A stretch of DNA of 64,000 bases from Lysinibacillus boronitolerans JCM 21713 = 10a = NBRC 103108 (GCF_000772935.1 NZ_JPVR01000063.1:1-64000), one strand, 5' to 3'; numbered from the stretch's first letter, positions 1-10,373 are shown. A program made the numbers and translations. The notes: generated by a model not told the origin, from the sequence alone.

Positions 1-21
1 CCACTTCGCTTTCGGGTAGAA

Positions 22-57
22 AATAATAGCCCCTGCTTTTCAGGGGCTATTATTTTT
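22..57 (+). terminator. Intrinsic terminator of the gene upstream of the window
   Basis: A perfect 14-bp stem (22-35 with 41-54) closes a 5-nt loop and runs into T residues to 57. It ends the transcript of a gene outside the window; by synteny with B. subtilis that would be spo0F (inference). Confidence 0.9.
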
Positions 58-116
58 GCTATGATTGAGGAGCATGTTTATGTAGAAAGAATAGTCCTAT
101 GAGGAGGATTTTTAGT

Positions 117-971
117 ATGGCATTAGTATCTATGAAAGAGATGTTAATTAAAGCAAAAGCAGAAGGTTATGCTGTTGGTCAATTCAACATTAATAACCTT
201 GAATGGACTCAAGCAATTTTACAAGCAGCTGAAGAAGAAAAATCTCCAGTGATTCTTGGTGTTTCTGAAGGCGCAGGTAAATATATGGGCGGATTTATTT
301 CTGTTGTTCATATGGTAAAAGGTTTAATGGAATCTTACGGTACTACAGTTCCTGTAGCGATTCACCTTGACCATGGTTCTAGCTTTGCAAAATGTAAAGA
401 AGCAATTGATGCAGGCTTTACTTCCGTGATGATTGATGCATCACATCACCCATTTGAGGAAAATGTGAAAATTACTTCAGAAGTAGTAGAATACGCACAT
501 GCTAAAGGCGTTTCTGTGGAAGCAGAATTAGGGACAGTTGGTGGAGATGAAGATGGCGTAATCGGTGGTATTATTTACGCTGATCCCGAAGAATGCCGCA
601 AAATGGTTGAACTAACAGACATCGATTGCTTAGCGCCAGCACTTGGTTCTGTACATGGTCCTTACAAAGGAGAGCCAAACTTAGGCTTTAAAGAAATGGA
701 GGAAATCTCTAAATTGGCAGATCTTCCACTTGTTTTACATGGTGGTACAGGTATCCCAACAAAAGATATCCAACGTTCTATTTCATTAGGTACGGCTAAA
801 ATCAACGTCAATACTGAAAATCAAATTGAAGCAACAAAAGTAATTCGTGAAATTCTTGACAACGACAAAGTTGTTTACGACCCTCGTAAATTCCTTGGTC
901 CAGCACGTGAAGCCATCAAAGCTACGGTTATTGGTAAAATTCGTGAATTTGGAAGTGCACAAAAAGCATAA
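117..971 (+). CDS. fbaA: Class II fructose-bisphosphate aldolase
   Basis: Cleaves fructose 1,6-bisphosphate to dihydroxyacetone phosphate and glyceraldehyde 3-phosphate, in the cytoplasm. The 284-residue protein has the class II TIM-barrel signatures: HLDHG at about 83-87 (catalytic Asp and zinc His), VEAELG near 140, and a second zinc-ligand His in [10 protein letters not shown] near 207. The start is ATG 117 behind GAGGAGG at about 101-107; an upstream in-frame codon at 99 falls in this Shine-Dalgarno region and adds only six residues. It stands between two terminators, so it is probably monocistronic. Length and order (fbaA, tal, murA2, glpX, rho) match B. subtilis. Some class II aldolases act on tagatose bisphosphate, but the context favours glycolysis/gluconeogenesis. 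Confidence 0.96.
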   Translation: MALVSMKEMLIKAKAEGYAVGQFNINNLEWTQAILQAAEEEKSPVILGVSEGAGKYMGGFISVVHMVKGLMESYGTTVPVAIHLDHGSSFAKCKEAIDAGFTSVMIDASHHPFEENVKITSEVVEYAHAKGVSVEAELGTVGGDEDGVIGGIIYADPEECRKMVELTDIDCLAPALGSVHGPYKGEPNLGFKEMEEISKLADLPLVLHGGTGIPTKDIQRSISLGTAKINVNTENQIEATKVIREILDNDKVVYDPRKFLGPAREAIKATVIGKIREFGSAQKA

Positions 972-1017
972 TTTTTGCATTTAATATGTTACAAAAGCAT
1001 AGATAAATACACATAAT

Positions 1018-1058
1018 AAGAGAAGTGTTGATGCTTTCAATCGACCTTCTCTTGTTTT
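1018..1058 (+). terminator. Probable terminator after fbaA
   Basis: AAGAGAAG (1018-1025) pairs with CTTCTCTT (1046-1053), with further pairing inside the loop (TTGAT with ATCGA), followed by GTTTTTG. Confidence 0.7.
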
Positions 1059-1120
1059 TGAAATAAAGAAATTTTGGAAAATATTTAATAATATAAGAAA
1101 AATGATCAGGAGGAAATAAT

Positions 1121-1771
1121 ATGAAATTTTTCATTGATACAGCAAACTTTGAAGAGATTAAAGAGGCACATGCATGGGGTATTTTATCAGGAGTGACAAC
1201 AAACCCATCGTTAGTGGCTAAAGAAGAAAATGTTTCTTTCCATGATCGTCTTCGTGAAATCGCAGAGCTTGTTGATGGCTCTGTAAGTGGGGAAGTTATT
1301 GCACTTGATGCAGAAGGTATGATTAAAGAAGGTTTAGAATTAGCTGCGATTGCGCCAAACATTACTGTAAAGCTTCCAATGACTCCTGCTGGATTAGAGG
1401 CATGTCGTTTCTTTGCAAACAAAGGCATTAAAACAAATGTGACATTAATCTTTAGTGCTAACCAAGCATTAATGGCTGCGCGTGCAGGTGCTACATACGT
1501 ATCACCATTTATCGGCCGTTTAGATGACATTGGTCAAAATGGTGTTGAGTTAATTGAAACAATTGCAGATATTTTTACAATTCATAATATCGATACACAA
1601 ATTATCGCTGCCTCTGTCCGTCACCCACAACACGTTACAGCAGCAGCTTTAGCAGGTGCACATATTTCAACTACTCCGTTTAAAGTATTAAAGCAGCTTT
1701 TCCACCATCCATTAACTGAAAAAGGAATTGAAGGATTTTTAGCGGATTGGAATAAGAGAAAAGGCGAATAA
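1121..1771 (+). CDS. tal: Transaldolase (short TalC/FSA-type)
   Basis: A 216-residue protein of the short transaldolase family, which includes pentose-phosphate transaldolases and fructose-6-phosphate aldolases. The N-terminus [13 protein letters not shown] and the block [13 protein letters not shown] are family signatures. The Schiff-base lysine lies in the [14 protein letters not shown] segment near residue 86, and FIGRLDD is present near 130. ATG 1121 follows AGGAGGAAATAAT, a strong ribosome binding site. It is the counterpart of B. subtilis ywjH/tal and may be co-transcribed with murA2, which starts 62 nt later with no terminator between them. Transaldolase rather than fructose-6-phosphate aldolase activity is inferred from synteny. 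Confidence 0.93.
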   Translation: MKFFIDTANFEEIKEAHAWGILSGVTTNPSLVAKEENVSFHDRLREIAELVDGSVSGEVIALDAEGMIKEGLELAAIAPNITVKLPMTPAGLEACRFFANKGIKTNVTLIFSANQALMAARAGATYVSPFIGRLDDIGQNGVELIETIADIFTIHNIDTQIIAASVRHPQHVTAAALAGAHISTTPFKVLKQLFHHPLTEKGIEGFLADWNKRKGE

Positions 1772-1833
1772 TAAGATTATAAAGTGTGCAAATTGCAAAA
1801 ATACTACTTTCCAATCATGAGGGAGAACGCAAA

Positions 1834-3120
1834 ATGGATGTTTATAAAATTACTGGCGAAAATCGTCTACAAGGTACAATTAAAGTTAGTGGTGCAAAAA
1901 ATAGTGCAGTCGCCTTAATTCCTGCATCAATTTTGGCGAACTCTCCAGTGACTATTGGAGGGATACCCGAAATTTCAGATGCTTGGACGTTAAAGGCTCT
2001 ATTAGAGGAGATTGGTGGAGAAGTTTCATTTGAGGATGGGAAAATGACAATCGATCCGACAGAGATGATTGCATTGCCTTTACCAAATGGCAACGTTAAA
2101 AAATTACGCGCTTCTTATTATTTAATGGGCGCTATGCTTGGACGTTTTAAAAAAGCAGTCATTGGTTTACCTGGAGGCTGTTTTTTAGGACCTCGACCTA
2201 TTGATCAACATATAAAGGGCTTTGAGGCTTTAGGAGCTAAAATTACTAATGAACATGGAGCCATTTATTTACGAGCAGATGAGTTAATAGGGGCAAAGAT
2301 TTATTTAGATGTGGCAAGTGTCGGGGCTACTATTAATATCATGCTGGCTGCTGTCCTTGCTAAGGGACGTACTGTCATTGAAAATGCTGCAAAAGAACCT
2401 GAAATAATTGATGTTGCGACACTTCTAACAAATATGGGTGCCAATATTAAAGGTGCAGGTACAAGTGTTATTCGTATCGAAGGCGTAGAAGAGTTACATG
2501 GTACTGAGCATACAATTATACCTGATCGCATTGAGGCCTCCACATTTTTGATTATGGCTGCAGCAGTCGGTGATGGAATAACGATCGATAACGTTATTCC
2601 ACTGCATTTAGAAGCAATTATTGCCAAGCTTCGTGAAATGGGTGTAAAAATTGAGATTGGTGAAGAAAGCATTTATGTACCAAAAACAGACCTCTCAACA
2701 TTACAGGCAGTGGATGTCAAAACATTGGTATACCCTGGATTCCCAACGGATATTCAGCAACCGCTTGCCGTGCTAATGTCACAAGCATTCGGTTCCTCAA
2801 AAGTAACAGATACTATTTACACAGCTCGTTTTAAGCATATTGATGAGCTTCGTCGTATGAATGCAGATGCTCGTGTAGAAGGAAACACAGCAATTATTAA
2901 AGGGCCGAGTAGATTACATGGCTCCACTGTAACAGCTACAGATCTTCGTGCTGGAGCAGCTTTAGTGTTAGCTGGACTCTTAGCAGAAGGAGAAACTGAG
3001 ATTCAGGATATCTATCATATCGAACGTGGCTATAGCTCACTTATTGAGAAATTACGTGATTTAGGCGCTGATATTCGACGTGAAACAATTGTGGCACGTG
3101 TAGCTGAGACAAAGGAATAA
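1834..3120 (+). CDS. murA2: UDP-N-acetylglucosamine 1-carboxyvinyltransferase, second paralogue
   Basis: Transfers enolpyruvate from PEP to UDP-GlcNAc, the first committed step of peptidoglycan synthesis, in the cytoplasm. The 428-residue protein is full length. The catalytic cysteine is residue 116 in [11 protein letters not shown], the site alkylated by fosfomycin in this family. ATG 1834 is chosen because GAGGGAG lies 9-14 nt before it and the protein then starts MDVYKITG like other MurA proteins; the in-frame ATG at 1786 has no binding site. It corresponds to B. subtilis murAB (murZ). The window holds a second copy, murAA, at 35591. Two MurA enzymes are usual in low-GC Firmicutes; the copy near glpX/rho is the one usually considered dispensable. 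Confidence 0.95.
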   Translation: MDVYKITGENRLQGTIKVSGAKNSAVALIPASILANSPVTIGGIPEISDAWTLKALLEEIGGEVSFEDGKMTIDPTEMIALPLPNGNVKKLRASYYLMGAMLGRFKKAVIGLPGGCFLGPRPIDQHIKGFEALGAKITNEHGAIYLRADELIGAKIYLDVASVGATINIMLAAVLAKGRTVIENAAKEPEIIDVATLLTNMGANIKGAGTSVIRIEGVEELHGTEHTIIPDRIEASTFLIMAAAVGDGITIDNVIPLHLEAIIAKLREMGVKIEIGEESIYVPKTDLSTLQAVDVKTLVYPGFPTDIQQPLAVLMSQAFGSSKVTDTIYTARFKHIDELRRMNADARVEGNTAIIKGPSRLHGSTVTATDLRAGAALVLAGLLAEGETEIQDIYHIERGYSSLIEKLRDLGADIRRETIVARVAETKE

Positions 3121-3214
3121 TGAGAGCTAAAAGTTTTCAACCAATTATGTTACAATAGAGGTAATTTGAATGTTTTGGCACGAAAAGATGCCGATAACGG
3201 GAGGCAAAGCAACA

Positions 3215-4171
3215 ATGGAACGTAGTTTATCGATGGAAGTAGTACGAGTAACAGAAGCAGCAGCAATCGCATCCGGGAAATGGATGGGGCGCGGTTTGAA
3301 AATTGAGGCAGATGATGCAGCAACAACAGCGATGCGCAAAATGTTCGATACAATTCCAATGCATGCTACAGTAGTAATTGGTGAAGGTGAAATGGATGAA
3401 GCACCGATGCTTTATATTGGTGAAGAACTTGGTTTACGAAATGGTGGTCCTAAAGTAGATATCGCTGTGGATCCTTTAGAAGGTACAAATATTGTAGCAA
3501 AAGGTACAAATGGTGCGATGACAGTTCTCGCTATTGCAGATAAAGGGAATCTGCTAAATGCACCAGATATGTACATGGAGAAAATTGCTGTAGGACCAGA
3601 AGCGGCGGGCAAAGTGGATATCAATGCTTCCGTTACTTATAACTTATTACAAGTTGCAAAAGCTAAAAATAAAGATATTTCTGATGTTGTAGCTACTCTT
3701 TTAGATCGACCACGTCACCAAGCGATTGTTGATGAAATTCGTGAGGCTGGTGCACGTATTAAATTTATCCAAGATGGTGATGTAGGCGCTGCAATCAATA
3801 CAGCCTTTGACGAAACAGGTATTGATATAATGTTTGGAACAGGCGGCGCACCTGAGGGTGTTATTGCGGCAGTAGCTTTAAAATGCCTTGGTGGAGATTT
3901 CCAAGCAAAACTAGTACCAGAAGATGAAGAGCAATTAGAACGCTGCACGAAAATGGGTGTGGATGTTGAAAAAGTTCTTTATTTAGATGACCTAGTAAAA
4001 GGTGACGATGCTATTTTTGCAGCGACAGCTGTAACAGATTGCGAGCTTTTAAAGGGTGTTCAATATAAAGGTGCTTATGCCTTAACTCATTCAGTAGTTA
4101 TGCGTGCTAAATCTGGTACGGTTCGCTTTGTTGAAGGCCGTCACGCTCTTGAGAAAAAACCTAGATATTAA
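3215..4171 (+). CDS. glpX: Class II fructose-1,6-bisphosphatase
   Basis: Hydrolyses fructose 1,6-bisphosphate to fructose 6-phosphate for gluconeogenesis. The 318-residue protein begins [17 protein letters not shown], nearly the B. subtilis GlpX N-terminus, which fixes the start at ATG 3215 behind CGGGAGG (3198-3204); the in-frame ATG 3170 would add 15 non-homologous residues. Metal-binding and active-site blocks are visible: [10 protein letters not shown] near residue 55, DPLEGTN near 89, and GTGGAPEGV near 210. It lies between murA2 and rho as in B. subtilis and ends at its own terminator. Confidence 0.95.
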   Translation: MERSLSMEVVRVTEAAAIASGKWMGRGLKIEADDAATTAMRKMFDTIPMHATVVIGEGEMDEAPMLYIGEELGLRNGGPKVDIAVDPLEGTNIVAKGTNGAMTVLAIADKGNLLNAPDMYMEKIAVGPEAAGKVDINASVTYNLLQVAKAKNKDISDVVATLLDRPRHQAIVDEIREAGARIKFIQDGDVGAAINTAFDETGIDIMFGTGGAPEGVIAAVALKCLGGDFQAKLVPEDEEQLERCTKMGVDVEKVLYLDDLVKGDDAIFAATAVTDCELLKGVQYKGAYALTHSVVMRAKSGTVRFVEGRHALEKKPRY

Positions 4172-4191
4172 TGTTATTTTCTTCTAAAATA

Positions 4192-4226
4192 TACCTAGTA
4201 CATCTATTGTGCTAGGTACCTTCTTC
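4192..4226 (+). terminator. Terminator after glpX
   Basis: An 11-bp stem with one G-U pair (4192-4202 with 4208-4218) and a 5-nt loop, followed by a T-rich tail. Confidence 0.8.
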
Positions 4227-4388
4227 TTTAAATAACCATCCCATATTTTTAAGGCAATGTTTAGTTATATGGTGGAACAATAGATAATATTTAAGGCAAC
4301 CATATAAGCGTTAGCAGAGCCAATCGTAAACTTCAATGATAACCCCATTAAATTGAATTATATTTTGAAAAAGACTGGAGTTGTGCAT

Positions 4389-5672
4389 ATGTCTGCATTG
4401 ACAATCGCTCAATTAGAAAACATGACGTTAAAAGAGCTTTACGCCCTTGCACGTCAATATAAAATTTCTTATTATAGCAAGCTAACGAAAAAAGAATTGA
4501 TATTTGCTATTTTGAAAACGCGTTCAGAGCAAGAAGGCTATTTCTTTATGGAAGGCGTATTAGAAATTGTTTCGCAAGAGGGCTTCGGCTTCCTTCGACC
4601 AATCAACTACTCACCAAGTAAAGAAGATATTTATATTTCTGCATCCCAAATCCGTCGCTTTGATTTGCGTAATGGGGACAAGGTGTCAGGAAAGGTGCGT
4701 CCACCGAAGGAAAATGAACGCTATTATGGCCTATTACAAGTAGATGCTGTCAATGGCGAGGATCCTGAAGTAGCGAAAGAACGAGTTCATTTCCCAGCAC
4801 TAACACCTTTATATCCAAATCGACAAATTAAGCTAGAAACAACACAACGCAATTTATCCACTCGTATAATGGATTTAGTGGCACCAGTAGGCTTTGGACA
4901 ACGCGGATTAATTGTAGCCCCACCAAAGGCAGGGAAAACGTCTTTATTAAAAGAGATTGCAAACGCTATTACAACCAATCATCCACAAGCGGAGTTAATT
5001 GTCCTACTGATTGATGAACGACCTGAGGAAGTGACAGATATTGAACGTTCTGTCAATGCAGATGTTGTCAGCTCAACATTTGATGAAGTACCTGAGAATC
5101 ACGTAAAAGTGGCTGAAATAGTATTAGAACGTGCACGACGTTTAGTGGAACATAAGCGCGATGTAATTATTCTAATGGACTCCATTACACGTTTAGCTCG
5201 TGCTTATAACTTAGTAATTCCGCCAAGTGGACGTACACTTTCTGGTGGTATTGATCCTGCAGCATTCCATAGACCGAAACGTTTCTTTGGTTCGGCTCGT
5301 AATATTGAAGAAGGCGGTAGTTTAACAATTTTAGCGACGGCATTAGTAGATACAGGTTCTCGTATGGATGAAGTTATCTATGAAGAATTTAAGGGAACAG
5401 GGAACTTAGAGCTTCATCTTGATCGTCAGTTAGCAGAACGCCGTATATTCCCTGCACTTGATATTCGTCGTTCGGGTACACGTAAAGAAGAGCTTCTTCT
5501 GGAGCCAGAACAACTTGAAAAGCTATGGGCAATTCGTAAAACGTTTTCTGATGCACCTGATTTTGCAGAGCGCTTCCTGAAAAAAATCCGTACAACAAAA
5601 TCAAATGAAGAATTTTTTGAAAAGCTAAACGAAGATATGAAAAAGGCAACAAAGGGAAAAGGACTTTTATAA
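4389..5672 (+). CDS. rho: Transcription termination factor Rho
   Basis: Hexameric RNA-dependent ATPase that translocates along RNA and releases RNA polymerase. The protein is 427 residues, the usual Bacillus length. The N-terminal Rho-N segment (about 5-45) contains [20 protein letters not shown]; an RNA-binding cold-shock-like domain (about 50-120) contains GFGFLRP; the ATPase core has Walker [12 protein letters not shown] (about 176-186), [11 protein letters not shown] (about 210) and Walker [18 protein letters not shown] 4389 follows TGGAG at 4376-4380; an earlier in-frame ATG (4353) has no binding site. A strong terminator follows immediately. Confidence 0.97.
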   Translation: MSALTIAQLENMTLKELYALARQYKISYYSKLTKKELIFAILKTRSEQEGYFFMEGVLEIVSQEGFGFLRPINYSPSKEDIYISASQIRRFDLRNGDKVSGKVRPPKENERYYGLLQVDAVNGEDPEVAKERVHFPALTPLYPNRQIKLETTQRNLSTRIMDLVAPVGFGQRGLIVAPPKAGKTSLLKEIANAITTNHPQAELIVLLIDERPEEVTDIERSVNADVVSSTFDEVPENHVKVAEIVLERARRLVEHKRDVIILMDSITRLARAYNLVIPPSGRTLSGGIDPAAFHRPKRFFGSARNIEEGGSLTILATALVDTGSRMDEVIYEEFKGTGNLELHLDRQLAERRIFPALDIRRSGTRKEELLLEPEQLEKLWAIRKTFSDAPDFAERFLKKIRTTKSNEEFFEKLNEDMKKATKGKGLL

Positions 5673-5677
5673 ATGGC

Positions 5678-5717
5678 ATCACCATTGACAAGGAAATTGT
5701 CAATGGTGATTTTTTTT
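5678..5717 (+). terminator. Terminator after rho
   Basis: A perfect 14-bp stem (5678-5691 with 5697-5710), a GGAAA loop and seven T residues, starting 6 nt after the rho stop codon. Confidence 0.95.
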
Positions 5718-5744
5718 GTATATGTTTTATATTATAAATGTATA

Positions 5745-5773
5745 TTGAAATTGAGAATCATTATCAATATAAT
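5745..5773 (+). promoter_or_regulatory. Sigma-A promoter with a Fur box in its spacer
   Basis: TTGAAA (5745-5750), a 17-nt spacer and TATAAT (5768-5773) form a near-consensus promoter. The spacer holds TGAGAATCATTATCA (5752-5766), which matches the 7-1-7 Fur consensus TGATAAT-N-ATTATCA at all but one of the specified positions. Fur bound to iron would cover both hexamers, so the downstream island should be expressed only in iron starvation (inference from the known Fur mechanism). Confidence 0.9.
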
Positions 5774-5806
5774 GGTGAGTAAATATGTGTTCTGAAGGAG
5801 ACGAAG

Positions 5807-7708
5807 ATGAATTATGATGCCTATATGCTTCTTTGGCAAAATGCATTTATCCAGTTGAAGCAAATCGATTACATAAATAAATCAGATGTTCATGTGTCAA
5901 AGGTTTTAACATATAGCTCGTTTCTTATTGTTACAGAAGGTGGTGCACAGATTGTCATTGATGATCAATCTCATCATGTGCAGCGCTTCAGTATTTTTCA
6001 TCTAGGTAAATCTCAATGTCTTCACATTAGGGCGCAGCAGAGTGTTAGCTATTTTCTCATTAGCTATAAGGGAGATGTCATGTACAAGGATGCCTTTATG
6101 CAGCATTTGTACATGCACTATCAACCATTCCAAACACATTTCTCTTGTGTACCCGCAAATCCGATAGTCATTCACAACATCCTTCAAGATATGTATAGCA
6201 AATGGCAATCTGGCTCTATACAGGAGCATTTATCTGTAAGGGCATCCTTCTATGAGCTTATCTATCATGTCTTTCGAGAATTAGCAGAAGGACAGGGGAA
6301 ACCACATGAAATTGATAAGGCAGAAGCCGCACGATTATTTATAAAGCAACACATTCATCAACCATTATCTATCCAGACATTAGCAGATATGCTTCAGATT
6401 AGTACAAGGCATTTATTACGCATCTTTAAAGCTCGCTATGAAATAGGTCCACAAATATATTTACAACAATTGAGAATAGAGCAGGCTAAGCAGTATTTAT
6501 TAACCAATCAATATGGCATAAAAGAAATTGCCATATCTCTTGGATTTGAAGATGAATATTATTTTAGTCGTGCTTTTAAAAAAGCAACAAATCTGGCTCC
6601 AAGTAGCTTTAGGCTGAAATATGCATCTAATATGTCCGAAAATGCCATTACAAATGAGAATGATTTTCAATACAATAATAATCAGCTCGCGCAAGCAAAA
6701 CGATTTGAGAATGGAGAAAATGAAATCATAATGCAGAAGATGATTCACCATATAAAGCTACCTTTTTTATTAAGCCTTTTCGTTTTACTGGCAGCGTGTA
6801 ATGAAGAGACAAGCCACTCTAAGATTGATGAACCAATTTCGCCCGATAAGGCAGAGACTAGAACCGTAACAGATGATAGTGGACGCGAAGTAGAAATCCC
6901 AATGAAAGCAGAGAGAGTCGTAACTGATTGGTATCTGGGGCAAATTTTAGCGTTAGATGTTGTACCTGTTGGAGGCGTAACGGCTAACCTTGATTATGCT
7001 GCTTTCTTAAAGCAACACTATAAGGATGGAGAAATTACGAATATTGGTACGGATGGTAAGGTGTCATTAGAAAAAGTTTTAGAGTTAAAGCCAGACTTGA
7101 TTATTACTTGGAATGTGGAAGATGTAGCAAAGTATGAAAAAATTGCCCCAACAATTGTCTTTGCTGAAGATGCCCATCAATCAGTGACTGAGGAGATTAA
7201 GGCAATGGGGAATTACTTAGGTAGACAAGCAGAGGCTGAAGCCTTTACAAAGGAATTTGAAAATCGGATAGCAAAAGCTAAGGAAAAGATCATGAATATA
7301 ATTCCGAAACATTCCACATTTACTACTTATGAAATGTTTGAAAAAAATGCAACGATTGTAGGGAAGTCAAGTGTATCGGGTGGTAGAGCACTTTATCAAA
7401 TTTTGGGCATGAAGCCACAGGGAAAAGTGCAGGAGCTATTTGATACAAAGGAAGCAAGTAATGGACGGTATGAGGTTTCCTATGAGGTAGTCGGTGATTA
7501 TGTAGGTGACTATAACTTCATGATTAATTTCTTTAACAAAGAAGGCCAGTTGCCAGCAACATGGACAAATTTAGATGTCGTTAAAAATAATCAAGTATTA
7601 GAGCTTCCTTCTGAATATTATTTTGCTTCTGATCCGCTCTCTGGCTTACACCAAGCTGAAGAACTAGCTGACAAAATAGTTGAATTTACAAAGGCTCAAC
7701 AACAATAA
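5807..7708 (+). CDS. AraC-family regulator fused to a siderophore-binding lipoprotein domain
   Basis: A single uninterrupted 633-residue frame with two parts. Residues 1-290 are an AraC-type regulator: an N-terminal cupin-like sensor, then a double helix-turn-helix at about 175-272 (LSIQTLADMLQISTRHLLRIF; ISLGFEDEYYFSRAFKKAT). Residues about 340-633 are a periplasmic-binding-protein type 2 domain of the Fe-siderophore class (TVTDDSGREVEIP, LGQILALDVVPVGG, LKPDLIITW). B. subtilis Btr (YbbB) joins the same two domains in the cytoplasm. Here a lipoprotein-type signal lies between them: MQKMIHHIK, the hydrophobic run LPFLLSLFVLLAA and Cys331. An internal start at ATG 6731 (325-residue lipoprotein) is possible, but GGAG at 6713-6716 is 14 nt away. 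ATG 5807 follows GAAGGAG. The gene heads the Fur-controlled iron island. Confidence 0.88.
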   Translation: MNYDAYMLLWQNAFIQLKQIDYINKSDVHVSKVLTYSSFLIVTEGGAQIVIDDQSHHVQRFSIFHLGKSQCLHIRAQQSVSYFLISYKGDVMYKDAFMQHLYMHYQPFQTHFSCVPANPIVIHNILQDMYSKWQSGSIQEHLSVRASFYELIYHVFRELAEGQGKPHEIDKAEAARLFIKQHIHQPLSIQTLADMLQISTRHLLRIFKARYEIGPQIYLQQLRIEQAKQYLLTNQYGIKEIAISLGFEDEYYFSRAFKKATNLAPSSFRLKYASNMSENAITNENDFQYNNNQLAQAKRFENGENEIIMQKMIHHIKLPFLLSLFVLLAACNEETSHSKIDEPISPDKAETRTVTDDSGREVEIPMKAERVVTDWYLGQILALDVVPVGGVTANLDYAAFLKQHYKDGEITNIGTDGKVSLEKVLELKPDLIITWNVEDVAKYEKIAPTIVFAEDAHQSVTEEIKAMGNYLGRQAEAEAFTKEFENRIAKAKEKIMNIIPKHSTFTTYEMFEKNATIVGKSSVSGGRALYQILGMKPQGKVQELFDTKEASNGRYEVSYEVVGDYVGDYNFMINFFNKEGQLPATWTNLDVVKNNQVLELPSEYYFASDPLSGLHQAEELADKIVEFTKAQQQ

Positions 7709-7784
7709 CTGAGATAACAGGAGAGCTATTGTAGATAGCTCATTTATAGATACGTAAAACGAGATCACAATAGGAGGCTACACC

Positions 7785-9509
7785 ATGTTATTACAGCGCT
7801 TTTTTTCATATTATAGGCCCTATAAAGGTTTATTTATTTTAGATTTTAGCTGTGCCATATTAGTGGCGCTAATTGAGCTAGCGTTTCCAATTGTTTTAAA
7901 TAAGGTAATTGATGATATTTTGCCAGATGGGGAATTAAAGTGGATCATTATGGCAAGTTTATTGCTGTTTGCATTATATATTTTTAACTCCATTCTTCAT
8001 TTTATCGTTTCGTATTGGGGACATATGCTGGGCATTAATATTGAGACGGATATGAGAAAAGAATCCTTCAGCCATGTACAAAAGCTATCCTTTAGATATT
8101 TTGATAACAACAAAACAGGGCATCTTGTGTCTCGTTTAACGAATGATTTAATGGATATTGGCGAACTTGCTCACCATGGTCCAGAGGATATCTTTATAGC
8201 AGCAATGACGATTGTTGGAACATTTGGAGTTATGTACTATATTGATCCAACCTTTACGATTCTTATTTTCTTACTTGTACCGATTATCTTAATCTTAACC
8301 ATTATTTTCGGAAAATTAATGTCCAAGGCATTCCGTCAAATATTTGGAGATATTGCAGATTTCAATGCACGTGTTGAAAACAATGTAAGTGGTATTCGTG
8401 TTGTACAGGCTTTTACAAATGAAGATCATGAGATTAAACGCTTTAAAGTAAATAATGAAAGATTCCGTATGACAAAGCTGTTTTCCTATAAAGTAATGGC
8501 TTGGAATGAAGCTATTTCAGGCATACTCACGAAGGTGTTATCACTCTTTACTTTATTTGTGGGGGCTTACTTTGTATTAAATGGGCATTTAACAAATGGC
8601 GATTTTATCGCATTTATTTTACTTTCAGGTATTCTCTTAGGCCCAATTAACAAAATCAATATGTTTATAGAAAGCTATCCAAAGGGCATGGCAGGATTTA
8701 GACGCTATATCGAATTCCTCGAAACGGAGCCCGAAATTGCGGACCGTCCAGAAGCGAAAATAATTGATGAAATTGATGGTGAAATTACTTTTTCTAATGT
8801 ATCGTTTGGCTACGCTGCCAATAATCGTGCCTTACATCAAATTAATTTAAAGGTACGTCCTGGTGAAACGGTTGCCTTAGTAGGACCTTCTGGTGCAGGG
8901 AAATCTACGATCTGTAGCCTATTGCCCCGTTTTTATGAAGTGAATGAAGGCTCCATTAAAATTGATGGCGTTGATATACGAGATTTTAAACTGCAATCTT
9001 TACGTTCGCATATCGGGATTGTCCAGCAAGATGTCTTTTTATTCGATGGTACCATTCGTGAAAACATAGCCTATGGTGATTTAAATGCCAGTGAAGAAGA
9101 TATTTGGTATGCCGCACAACGAGCACAACTGACGGATGTCATCAATGCTTTACCAGAGGGCATGGATACACTCATTGGTGAACGTGGTGTCAAATTATCA
9201 GGTGGACAAAAACAAAGATTATCAATTGCACGTATTTTCTTGAAAAATCCAAAAATCTTAATACTAGATGAAGCAACATCTGCATTGGATACAGAAACAG
9301 AACAAGCGATCCAGCAAGCCTTAAACGAGCTTTCTATCGGTCGTACTACATTAGTGATTGCCCACCGTTTAGCAACGATTAAGGATGCAGACAGAATTGT
9401 TGTGGTATCGAAAAAGGGCATTATTGAAGAAGGTACACATGAGCAATTAATGGAACGCCAAAATGCTTACTATGGCTTGTATACAGCCCAATTTGGTTTA
9501 CAAATTTAA
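7785..9509 (+). CDS. ABC transporter with fused permease and ATPase (exporter fold)
   Basis: A 574-residue half-transporter. Residues 1-300 carry about six membrane helices of the type 1 exporter fold; residues 335-574 form the nucleotide-binding domain with Walker A GPSGAGKST (about 367-375), signature LSGGQKQR (about 472), Walker B ILILDEATSALD (about 492-503) and the switch His in VIAHRLATI. It should work as a homodimer in the cytoplasmic membrane. ATG 7785 follows AGGAGG. It lies between the AraC/binding-protein gene and a FecE-type ATPase in the Fur-controlled unit, so siderophore export is plausible. An exporter-fold importer, as known for IrtAB, is an alternative. The substrate cannot be read from the sequence. 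Confidence 0.85.
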   Translation: MLLQRFFSYYRPYKGLFILDFSCAILVALIELAFPIVLNKVIDDILPDGELKWIIMASLLLFALYIFNSILHFIVSYWGHMLGINIETDMRKESFSHVQKLSFRYFDNNKTGHLVSRLTNDLMDIGELAHHGPEDIFIAAMTIVGTFGVMYYIDPTFTILIFLLVPIILILTIIFGKLMSKAFRQIFGDIADFNARVENNVSGIRVVQAFTNEDHEIKRFKVNNERFRMTKLFSYKVMAWNEAISGILTKVLSLFTLFVGAYFVLNGHLTNGDFIAFILLSGILLGPINKINMFIESYPKGMAGFRRYIEFLETEPEIADRPEAKIIDEIDGEITFSNVSFGYAANNRALHQINLKVRPGETVALVGPSGAGKSTICSLLPRFYEVNEGSIKIDGVDIRDFKLQSLRSHIGIVQQDVFLFDGTIRENIAYGDLNASEEDIWYAAQRAQLTDVINALPEGMDTLIGERGVKLSGGQKQRLSIARIFLKNPKILILDEATSALDTETEQAIQQALNELSIGRTTLVIAHRLATIKDADRIVVVSKKGIIEEGTHEQLMERQNAYYGLYTAQFGLQI

Positions 9510-9546
9510 AAGTAATAGCATTCTCAAAAGTGAAAGGAAGTTAAAG

Positions 9547-10341
9547 ATGTCAGTACTTGAAATAGATCATGTTGCGATTGGTTATTCCTCAGCGCTCATC
9601 GTCAATGATTTAAGTGTGGAGATTCCGAAAGGCCAGATCTCCACGATTATTGGTCCAAATGGTTGTGGCAAATCTACTTTATTAAAGGCTGTTGCACGTG
9701 TATTACGCACGCAAAATGGAGCTGTCTATTTAGATGGCAAAGCTATACATCAATTAAAAACAAAAGAAGTGGCCAAAAAAATGGCTATTTTACCTCAGAC
9801 AGCAACAGCACCAGGAGGATTAACGGTTTTTGAACTAGTATCCTATGGTCGTTTTCCTCATCAAGTAGGGTTTGGTACATTGCAAAAGGAAGACTATGAA
9901 TATATTCATTGGGCTATTGATGTTACGGGGCTAAGAGAACTTAGTGATCGACCAATCGAAGCATTATCAGGTGGTCAGCGTCAGAGAGTATGGATTGCCA
10001 TGGCGTTGGCGCAAGGCACGGATATTTTAGTACTGGATGAGCCAACAACTTATTTAGATTTAGCACATCAGCTCGATATTTTATTATTGCTACAAAAGCT
10101 AAATAAGGAAGAAGGACGAACAATTATCATGGTTTTACATGATTTAAATCATGCATCACGCTTCTCTCATTTTATAATGGCCATGAGAGACGGCAATTTA
10201 ATGGTGAATGGCAGTCCAAAAGAAGTGATGACAAAAGAAAATTTACAAAAGGTATTTAATATCGATGCAGAAATGGCTGTATGTCCCTATAGTGAAAATC
10301 CAATTTGCCTATCTTATCAGTTGTACGATATGAAAAAATAA
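9547..10341 (+). CDS. Fe3+-siderophore ABC transporter ATP-binding protein (FecE/FhuC type)
   Basis: A 264-residue cytoplasmic ATPase that would power the two permeases downstream. It shows Walker A GPNGCGKST (about 37-45), the Q-loop region ILPQTATAPGG, signature LSGGQRQR (about 140) and Walker B ILVLDEPTTYLD (about 160), with the D-loop spelling typical of iron-siderophore and cobalamin importers. ATG 9547 is preceded by GAAAGGAAG; the longer frame back to 9463 overlaps the previous gene and lacks a binding site. The next gene starts 32 nt downstream. Confidence 0.9.
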   Translation: MSVLEIDHVAIGYSSALIVNDLSVEIPKGQISTIIGPNGCGKSTLLKAVARVLRTQNGAVYLDGKAIHQLKTKEVAKKMAILPQTATAPGGLTVFELVSYGRFPHQVGFGTLQKEDYEYIHWAIDVTGLRELSDRPIEALSGGQRQRVWIAMALAQGTDILVLDEPTTYLDLAHQLDILLLLQKLNKEEGRTIIMVLHDLNHASRFSHFIMAMRDGNLMVNGSPKEVMTKENLQKVFNIDAEMAVCPYSENPICLSYQLYDMKK

Positions 10342-10373
10342 AAGCTTGTTGGAAGCTATGGGGAGGAAATAAA

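Noticed and set aside
928-1530. 200-residue minus-strand frame over fbaA/tal
   Set aside because: It is a shadow of the tal coding sequence, crosses a terminator and resembles no protein I know.
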